NCBI GenBank assembly: GCA_024280065.1
Contig: JAJRQX010000192.1
Location: 1-6,267 of the forward strand
Source of the DNA: Aquificota bacterium
Lineage (GTDB): Bacteria > Aquificota > Aquificia > Aquificales > Aquificaceae
Length of the DNA: 6,267 bases
Direction of reading: 5' to 3'
The notes beneath the pieces were generated by a model, which was given only the letters and a program-made list of their open reading frames with translations, did no database searches and had not been told where the DNA came from. Below, piece after piece: positions 1 through 6,267 of the stretch (its first letter is position 1; each line of letters begins with the position of its first letter). A program made the position numbers and the translations under genes.

Positions 1-1923
<1,923 letters not shown>

Positions 1924-1927
<4 letters not shown>

Positions 1928-2325
1928 CTCTTCACCTCTTCTGATATCCGGATGCTCCTGACCTCATCTATATAGAAGGTAACGGATCCCGCCTCTGAGT
2001 CTGCAGTGCATTTTGTCCTCCTCTCCACCTCAAAGGCCTCCTCCCTTCCACCCCTGGTCTTAACCTTAACCCTCACCGAGTTCCCCACCTCAAGGACCTC
2101 CACCCTCTCTATGGACCTCACAGGTATCCTGTACTTTAAGGCCCCCTTCTTGAGCCTCAGCTCCGGGTCTCCTTCACAGAGGAGTCCTCTTAGCTTGTGC
2201 TCAAAACCCTTTGAGTCCACCACTACCACATACAGGTCCTTCACCTCGTCTGGGACCCTTCCCGGCTCCGACATACCCAGCGAGAGGAGAACAGGTAAGA
2301 TCAGGAAAACCTTATGTTTCTTCAT
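1924..2325 (-). CDS. small exported protein of unknown function with an internal duplication
   Basis: I do not recognise this 133-residue protein. It begins with a typical Sec signal peptide: positive MKKHK, a hydrophobic core at about 6-17, then polar residues. There is no lipobox Cys, so a soluble periplasmic protein is the simplest reading. The mature part appears to be two copies of a module of about 50 residues. Each has a beta-strand-like stretch ending in a glycine turn (KG at 39-40, GG at 92-93), a single cysteine (Cys50, Cys106) and an aromatic-x-I...VRSI segment (65-72 and 117-125). The G40/G93 and VRSI pairs are both offset by 53 residues. The two cysteines could form a disulfide. 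The gene starts 11 bases after the crp-like gene, with only a weak GAGAG ribosome site, and its stop overlaps the ctpA start by 4 bases. The codon use matches its neighbours, so it looks like a real gene. Function is unknown; a CtpA partner is only a guess from position. Confidence 0.8.
1932..1938 (-). promoter_or_regulatory. Shine-Dalgarno for ctpA
   Basis: On the minus strand GAGGTGA sits four bases upstream of the ctpA ATG at 1927, inside the last codons of the preceding gene. It supports this start and shows that ctpA can recruit ribosomes as well as inherit them through the ATGA overlap. Confidence 0.7.
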
Positions 2326-2336
2326 GTCTCTCTATT

Positions 2337-3059
2337 TTACACCAACAGCTTCTCCAGCTCCCTTCTGTTGATTATCTCTATGTAACCCCTCTCCGTGTTT
2401 ATTATCCCCTGCTTCTTCCATCTGCTCATGACCCTTATGGCGGTTTCTACCGTCGTCCCCGTCATCTCCGCTATGTCCTGCCTGGTTAGGGGTAGCCTTA
2501 TCACTATACTTCCGTCCTTCTTCACCCCTATCCTGTCCGCCAGCTCAAGTATAACCTTGGCTATCCTCTCCTCAACCCTTCCGGATGCTATGCTCTTCAG
2601 GATCTCATATGTCTGGAGGAGGTTCGCGGTAGCATCGCAGGTCATCTTTATGGCTATCGCAGGATACTTTATGGCGAGGTTTATGAAATCCCTGTTGGAT
2701 ATGTACAGAACCCTGGAGTTCAGAACCGCCATGGCGGTATACGTGTTCTTGGGAGCGTTCTTGCCCCATTCTATCCACCCGAAGACGTCCCCCGGAAATA
2801 CGAGTCTGACTATTATGGTTTTCCCGTCCTGGGTCTCCTTTATGAGTTTCACGAGGCCATCAACCAATATGAATATCCCTGGCTCCGCGTCCTCCTCAAA
2901 GAACAGGTAGTCGTTCTTGGCGTAATCTTTGAGGGTCATGTATCTTACCGCCTCTTTAAGCTCCTCGGCCCCCAAGTCCTCAAAGAGATGGACCTTCCTT
3001 ATGAACTCCAGCTTTATATCTTCTGGAGTTTTCCTTTCAGAAGCAGCTCTTTTTCCCAT
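2337..3059 (-). CDS. Crp/Fnr-family transcriptional regulator
   Basis: A 240-residue DNA-binding regulator of normal family length. The N-terminal cyclic-nucleotide-binding-like beta roll spans about 23-130 (LFEDL, GIFILVDGLVKL at 61-72, FPGDVFG at 88-94). A long dimerisation helix follows (about 132-160), then a winged helix-turn-helix of the Crp type (about 186-230: LTRQDIAEMTGTTVETAIRVM). The recognition helix carries Glu205 and Arg209 at the positions that contact DNA in CRP and FNR, but Ile208 where CRP has Gly and FNR has Ser. The ligand pocket lacks the GE...R-S/T signature of cAMP binders (NTYTAMA at 105-111 instead), and the only cysteine is Cys141, so neither cAMP nor an FNR Fe-S cluster is expected. 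The start at 3059 lies 46 bases inside the aminopeptidase gene but has a strong AGGAGG at 3066-3071. Its signal and targets cannot be told from this window. Confidence 0.94.
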   Translation of the reverse strand: MGKRAASERKTPEDIKLEFIRKVHLFEDLGAEELKEAVRYMTLKDYAKNDYLFFEEDAEPGIFILVDGLVKLIKETQDGKTIIVRLVFPGDVFGWIEWGKNAPKNTYTAMAVLNSRVLYISNRDFINLAIKYPAIAIKMTCDATANLLQTYEILKSIASGRVEERIAKVILELADRIGVKKDGSIVIRLPLTRQDIAEMTGTTVETAIRVMSRWKKQGIINTERGYIEIINRRELEKLLV

Positions 3060-4096
3060 CCTCTTCCTCCTACAAGGACTGTTGGTTTAAAGACAACGTA
3101 GTCGGTGTGGAAACCTACCCTGTTGGCCCCACCGAAGGTATGATTGTCACCTATCGCTATGTGGACCGTTCCTAAGATCTTTTCCGCCTCAAGGAGGTTG
3201 TCGGGTCTTGAGGCCTTAGGGTTGGTTCCTACACCGAACTCCGCTATGAACCTCGCCTCCGGCATCTTCTTGAATATATCCTCAATGAAGTTCCTGTAAT
3301 CTTCAAAACCCTCTATACCCTCAACACCTCCACCTATGAACTTGAAGGTGAGGGGTCTCTCAAGCTGTCTGTCCGGTGCATACAGTATCACGAGCCTGCC
3401 GTAAGCCTCCGTCTCAACGGGTGCTATGAATGCCTCTCCTGCTGGTAGGTTTCCGAAGTCACCGGGTTTGTGGAAGAGGCCCGTGTCCGGTATGCCCTTC
3501 CTCCCTTTTATTGAAAACTCCATGTCCGTTCCGTCTTCCGACCTTACGTGGACCCACTCTCCTTCCGTAAGCAGGTCCGCGATGTCCGTGCTCAACCTCG
3601 CAACGTAATCCCAGTCCACGTTCATTGATGTGAGGAACATGGTGGGGTCAAAGAGGGGCATGGAGGCGTATCTGACCCCGAAGTGGTCTGTCAGGACCTT
3701 CCTGTAGAAGGTGTGGGTCGTGGAGAAGTAGGGAAAGGCTACCACTACGTCGGGAACGTTCCTCGCCTTCCCCTTAAGGATGCGGACAACCTCCTCCTCC
3801 GGATAGCTGTCCTTGTTTAGAACCCTCTCAAGGAGACCAGAGTGTTTAAGCTCGTCCACAGCCTCATCTCCGAAAGTTAACCTCCAGAGTTCCTCTGGTG
3901 GCTCGGTCCCGTGGACCTTGAGGGATTTATAAACCAAGCTTCTCACATCTTTCGTAAACTCCCCGCCCACTTGAACGAACTCGTCTATAAGGCTGACTAA
4001 GTAATCTTTCTCATCGTCCGTGAAAACAAGCAGGGACTCACCAGACCTTAGGTTGAGGTTTACCCTGTATAGGTTCCGTATCTGGTCTCCAAACAT
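3014..4096 (-). CDS. M29-family (AmpT/AmpS-like) metallo-aminopeptidase
   Basis: A 360-residue protein resembling the thermophilic aminopeptidase T/AmpS family (M29, COG2309), cytoplasmic enzymes that remove N-terminal residues from peptides using a pair of divalent metals. The N-terminal part (about 15-170) has the family's opening (SGESLLVFTDDEK) and alpha/beta pattern. The C-terminal part has the likely metal ligands in the right order: Glu221 in NLPAGEAFIAPVE, Glu286 in AEFGVGTNP, His312 in ILGTVHIAIGDN, and His330 and Asp332 in FHTDYV. FGG follows GDN as is usual. It is somewhat shorter than classic AmpS proteins (about 400 residues). The ATG at 4096 follows a 28-base AT-rich gap and has a weak AGGG five bases upstream. 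Its 3' end overlaps the regulator gene by 46 bases. The family call is good; substrate preference, and even peptidase rather than another hydrolase activity, is inferred. Confidence 0.88.
   Translation of the reverse strand: MFGDQIRNLYRVNLNLRSGESLLVFTDDEKDYLVSLIDEFVQVGGEFTKDVRSLVYKSLKVHGTEPPEELWRLTFGDEAVDELKHSGLLERVLNKDSYPEEEVVRILKGKARNVPDVVVAFPYFSTTHTFYRKVLTDHFGVRYASMPLFDPTMFLTSMNVDWDYVARLSTDIADLLTEGEWVHVRSEDGTDMEFSIKGRKGIPDTGLFHKPGDFGNLPAGEAFIAPVETEAYGRLVILYAPDRQLERPLTFKFIGGGVEGIEGFEDYRNFIEDIFKKMPEARFIAEFGVGTNPKASRPDNLLEAEKILGTVHIAIGDNHTFGGANRVGFHTDYVVFKPTVLVGGRGWEKELLLKGKLQKI
3066..3071 (-). promoter_or_regulatory. Shine-Dalgarno for the Crp-like regulator, inside the aminopeptidase gene
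   Basis: AGGAGG on the minus strand lies six bases upstream of the ATG at 3059. It falls within the last codons of the aminopeptidase gene, whose stop is 46 bases further on. It decides the start of the regulator: the next in-frame Met is residue 41, which would remove part of the sensor domain. It is the strongest ribosome site I found in the window. Confidence 0.8.
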
Positions 4097-4124
4097 AGCT
4101 ACCCTATTAAATAAATATAAAATT
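4097..4124 (-). promoter_or_regulatory. AT-rich 28-base gap, possible weak internal promoter
   Basis: This is the largest gap in the gene block, with 23 of 28 bases A or T. On the minus strand it contains TATATT (4114-4119) and TTTAAT (4106-4111), either of which could act as a -10 element, but nothing resembling TTGACA lies 16-18 bases upstream of either. AGGG at 4102-4105 is the best ribosome site for the aminopeptidase. It may simply be relaxed spacer sequence. No terminator hairpin is visible. Confidence 0.2.
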
Positions 4125-5678
4125 TCACGGGGAGATGAAGGGTAAACCTAATCCCCCCAGGAGATACTTGAGGTGGTCCTCTGAGAACTCAAGGCCCGCC
4201 CCGAAAAATACGCCCCTGAGCCTGTCGTTCAGGAGGTCATCCCCACCGAATCTGGTGTAGAAGGGACCCCTTAACTTGAGCTGTAACCCTATCTGAAGAA
4301 GGGGTTTCAGGTTTTCCTCGCCGGGCCTGTCCTTCCTACCTACGTCCCAGATGTCGGTGTACAGCTTTATTCTCCTTGAAGGGATGAAGTCAAAACCCAC
4401 ACCTCCTGTAGATTCCTTCAGGCCAGCCCTTATGGTGAGGTATCTGTAGCCCCACATAAAGAAGTTCTTGGCTATCTGCAGGGTGAACTCTGGCCTGAAC
4501 TCCTTTTTGACTATCTCTTGACCGTCTATTAGCTGTTCCGTGTAAACCCTTCCCCTTGAGTCCCCCACTACCTCAAGAAGGTAGTATGTCCTCCTCTCGG
4601 GCTGTATCCTGAGGGATACGTATCCCTTTGAATCTCCACCGCTGTAAACCTCCCCACCGAAGCCAAGGTAGACCTCCGTTTCCGTTATCACCTCCCCAGC
4701 CTCACCGAAGAGCTTCGCTCCCTTGGTTACGCTCTCGTAGAGTTCCTCGTCGTGGACAAGCTTTCCTATGGTCCCCTCCCCGCTCTCTATCTTGGCAAGG
4801 ATCTTGTCAAGCCTCTCGGTTATCTCCGCCAGGTTCCTAACAGAGGCCCTTATATCTTCCCTGTTCTCTTTAAGTATTTGTGTAAGGTTACCCGAAAGCT
4901 CGTTCAAGTTCCTTACAAGGACGGGCAGGTCCTCCCTCAGGTCTTCAGAGACAGACCTCAGGTTAGCTACCAGCCTCCTTATGTCCTCCCTGTTCTCACC
5001 CGCTATCTGGGAGAGCCGGTCCGCCAGCCTGTCTATAGAGGCGACCGCCTCAGGGAGGGTTCTGTTCAAGTTTTCGGTCAGACTGGCCATCTGGTCTATG
5101 AGCTTTTTAAGGTTCTCCCTGTTCTCCTCCGTTATCTCCCTGAGGATCTCTGTCAGCTCCCTCAGGTTGTTGAGAGCTTCCCTGAGGTCCTCCCTGTTTT
5201 CCTCAAGAACATCCTTCAAGCTCTCCGCAACCTCCCTGAAGCTTTCGGCGGTCTTTGTAAGTTCTCTGACGAGCCTGTCCGTGTCCGCAATCTTCTCTGT
5301 GGCCTTTACCTCTTCATCCTCGGCCAGCTCTCCGGAGACGGGAGTCCCGGGAACAACGCCCAAGTATCTGTCTCCCATGAGACCGAGGGTTCCTATGTAT
5401 GCCCTCGCATCTTTGTAAATCTTCACCCTTTCATCCACATCAAAGACCACCTTGACCCTTCCCTCCTCCAGAATAAGGTCCCTGACCGTGCCCGCCCTTA
5501 TGCCCGCAACCCTGACCTCAGCCCCTATGGAGAGCCCCCCCACGTCGTCAAAATAGGCGTAGTAGGTCTTCGTCTTGGGCCTGAACAGAGGTATCTCACC
5601 GAAGGTGACTATCAGGAAGGCGAAGGCGAGGGCTGTTCCAAGAACGAAAAAACCTAGCTTAACCTCCACTTTCATCAC
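4125..5678 (-). CDS. MCE/MlaD-family lipid-transport protein with helical repeats and C-terminal beta-rich domain
   Basis: A 517-residue MCE protein, the substrate-binding family that moves phospholipids or other lipids between the membranes with an MlaE/MlaF-type ABC transporter. In order: one N-terminal transmembrane helix (about 8-26); an MCE domain (about 37-112) with DDVGGLSIGAEVRVAGI and the closing GDRYLGVVPG; a long charged helical region (about 130-300) of 43-residue repeats beginning ENRE; then a Gly- and aromatic-rich beta-type domain of about 190 residues (about 330-517, with LRIQPERRTYYLLEVVGDSRG). Typical MlaD is about 150-180 residues, so most of this protein is extra. The frame begins GTG 5678, ATG 5675; either could be the start, and ATG is more likely. 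It overlaps the DUF488 gene by 17-20 bases with only a poor AAG-type ribosome site, suggesting coupling. No mlaE or mlaF lies in the window. The MCE call is firm; the role of the C-terminal domain is open. Confidence 0.93.
   Translation of the reverse strand: MMKVEVKLGFFVLGTALAFAFLIVTFGEIPLFRPKTKTYYAYFDDVGGLSIGAEVRVAGIRAGTVRDLILEEGRVKVVFDVDERVKIYKDARAYIGTLGLMGDRYLGVVPGTPVSGELAEDEEVKATEKIADTDRLVRELTKTAESFREVAESLKDVLEENREDLREALNNLRELTEILREITEENRENLKKLIDQMASLTENLNRTLPEAVASIDRLADRLSQIAGENREDIRRLVANLRSVSEDLREDLPVLVRNLNELSGNLTQILKENREDIRASVRNLAEITERLDKILAKIESGEGTIGKLVHDEELYESVTKGAKLFGEAGEVITETEVYLGFGGEVYSGGDSKGYVSLRIQPERRTYYLLEVVGDSRGRVYTEQLIDGQEIVKKEFRPEFTLQIAKNFFMWGYRYLTIRAGLKESTGGVGFDFIPSRRIKLYTDIWDVGRKDRPGEENLKPLLQIGLQLKLRGPFYTRFGGDDLLNDRLRGVFFGAGLEFSEDHLKYLLGGLGLPFISP
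4782..5201 (-). repeat. ENRE helical repeats within the MCE protein gene
   Basis: The encoded protein has four ENRE-D/N-L/I motifs, at residues 160, 185, 228 and 271. The last three are exactly 43 residues apart, and a Leu-Pro pair recurs at 208-209 and 251-252, also 43 apart. The first interval is 25 residues, as if an 18-residue part of the unit were missing. At DNA level the motif recurs as TCCCTGTTCTC or a close variant on the plus strand. The rest of the unit has diverged, so this is an old protein repeat rather than a recent DNA duplication. Confidence 0.75.
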
Positions 5679-6114
5679 TTATATAGTATAGGCTCTTAGG
5701 GTGAACCTCACTCCTCACCTCGTCCACTATGTGGATTACCTCAAGACCCATCTCGGTAAGACGGCTCGCTATGAACCTCCTGTGGCAGTTCCTCCAGTCC
5801 CTCTCCGCACACATGAAGGCTGTTCGGCTTCTCTTGGCAAGCTTGAGGAGTCTTCCTATCCCCTTCTTGAACCTTTCCGTCTCCATAAACCTCCTGTAGC
5901 CGCCCTCCTTGAAACCCCCGAGTTCGGGAAGGTGTATGTATTCTATACCTCTACCCTTAAGAGCGCTCTCTAAGTTCTCCCTTGAAAAATGGGAAAACCT
6001 GGAGCTGTAAGGAACGCTTCTCACATCCACGAGGAGTTCTATGTCGTAGGCCTTCAAGACCCTGATGAACTCCTCCATGCTCCTTGAGCTGTGTCCAACG
6101 GAGAAGATCCTCAT
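5659..6114 (-). CDS. DUF488 family protein
   Basis: A complete 151-residue cytoplasmic protein of the DUF488 family, whose biochemical function I do not know. Family marks are clear: FSVGHSSRSMEEF at 4-16 near the start, VDVRSVPYSSRFSHF at 29-43, the glycine-rich LPELGG at 62-67 and the CAERDWRNCHR segment at 102-112. The last contains conserved Cys102, Glu104, Cys110, His111 and Arg112, a cluster that looks like an active or metal site. There is no signal peptide or membrane segment. Its ATG overlaps the sirtuin stop as ATGA (6111-6114), and GAGG lies four bases upstream. Its stop lies inside the start of the MCE gene. Nothing in the sequence shows what it acts on; pairing with a sirtuin hints at a cytoplasmic modification or repair role, but this is inference. 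Confidence 0.94.
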   Translation of the reverse strand: MRIFSVGHSSRSMEEFIRVLKAYDIELLVDVRSVPYSSRFSHFSRENLESALKGRGIEYIHLPELGGFKEGGYRRFMETERFKKGIGRLLKLAKRSRTAFMCAERDWRNCHRRFIASRLTEMGLEVIHIVDEVRSEVHPKSLYYISDESGG

Positions 6115-6267
6115 ATCTCCTCAATGACCTTCCTGAGACCCTCCGAGGCTCCCTTTCTGATGGACAGGTCCGCGTAGGGGGTGATAGGTGTCTCTTCCGG
6201 GTTTATCTCTATCAGCCTTGCTCCTCTCCCCTTGGCCACGAGGGGAAGCTCCGCGGCTGGGTAGACC
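6111..6267 (-). CDS. Sir2-family NAD-dependent protein deacylase, C-terminal fragment (5' part outside window)
   Basis: Only the last 51 residues are inside the window, starting with VYPAAELP and ending at TGA 6113-6111. They match the end of bacterial sirtuins (CobB type, usually about 230-250 residues): V-x-PAA-x-LP, then A-x-x-x-GA-x-L-IEIN-x-E-x-T, then the AD-L motif and a last helix (EGLRKVIEEI). In this family the region forms the end of the Rossmann fold that binds NAD; Ser/Asn contacts in the preceding GTS motif and the IN-x-E motif hold the cofactor. The enzyme removes acyl groups from lysines. The zinc Cys residues and catalytic His are outside, so activity cannot be judged. Its stop overlaps the DUF488 start by 4 bases. 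Confidence 0.87.
   Translation of the reverse strand, partial: VYPAAELPLVAKGRGARLIEINPEETPITPYADLSIRKGASEGLRKVIEEI

Noticed and set aside
2326..2336. Terminator or promoter between the regulator and the exported-protein gene
   Set aside because: The gap is only 11 bases and holds neither a hairpin nor a T run in the right orientation; readthrough is the simplest reading.
2006..2910. Plus-strand open frames opposite the exported-protein and regulator genes
   Set aside because: They are Ser/Pro/Leu-rich shadows of minus-strand genes that have clear domains; the codon pattern of the window supports the minus strand throughout.
4752..5657. Long plus-strand open frame of about 300 codons opposite the MCE gene
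   Set aside because: It lies entirely antisense to a well-supported gene, and its protein shows low-complexity composition with repeated PVLLRYL/PVLTRYL-like strings that mirror the ENRE repeats. It has no recognisable domain and no good ribosome site.
5680..5695. TATACTATATAA as a promoter for the MCE gene
   Set aside because: The bases encode SLYYIS in the DUF488 tail, and there is no -35-like element at a suitable distance. It is explained by the Tyr-Tyr-Ile codons.
5700..5712. GTGAGGTTCAC partial palindrome as a Crp-type operator
   Set aside because: The half-sites are separated by only 3 bases rather than the usual 6. It lies inside DUF488 coding sequence, and the regulator's recognition helix does not predict a TGTGA site.

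Overview
The window is a dense gene block from a bacterium, most likely a thermophilic chemolithotroph of the Aquificales (Aquifex/Hydrogenobacter/Thermocrinis type). That placement is inferred from the TsaD variant, the strong use of AGG/AGA for arginine and ATA for isoleucine, the charged-residue-rich proteins and the near absence of spacer DNA. No 16S or other phylogenetic marker is present, so it is not proven. Every gene I can support lies on the minus strand. Transcription therefore runs from the right end (6267) to the left end (1).

In transcription order: the C-terminal end of a Sir2-family NAD-dependent protein deacylase (6111-6267, cut by the window edge); a DUF488 protein (5659-6114); an MCE/MlaD-family lipid-transport protein with a long repetitive helical region and an unusual C-terminal beta-rich domain (4125-5678); an M29/AmpT-type metallo-aminopeptidase (3014-4096); a Crp/Fnr-family transcription regulator (2337-3059); a small exported protein of unknown function with an internal duplication (1924-2325); a membrane-anchored S41 C-terminal processing protease, CtpA type (701-1927); and the N-terminal two thirds of TsaD, the tRNA t6A synthesis enzyme (1-704, cut by the window edge).

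Three junctions are 4-base ATGA stop/start overlaps (6111-6114, 1924-1927, 701-704). Two are longer overlaps (about 17-20 and 46 bases). The only gaps are 28 and 11 bases. The whole block therefore looks like one translationally coupled transcription unit; the AT-rich 28-base gap before the aminopeptidase is the only plausible internal promoter site and it is weak. Functionally it mixes envelope work (MCE transporter, exported unknown, CtpA) with cytoplasmic housekeeping (sirtuin, DUF488, aminopeptidase, TsaD) and one regulator. Such mixed operons are known to be common in Aquificales, so co-transcription alone is weak evidence of a shared pathway.

I see no tRNA or rRNA genes, CRISPR array, insertion sequence or convincing terminator, and no gene-free stretch longer than 28 bases. 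I did not find a clear new system. The parts that best repay a second look are the duplicated exported protein next to CtpA, the MCE protein's 43-residue repeats and C-terminal domain, and the Crp-like regulator that lacks recognisable ligand-binding residues.
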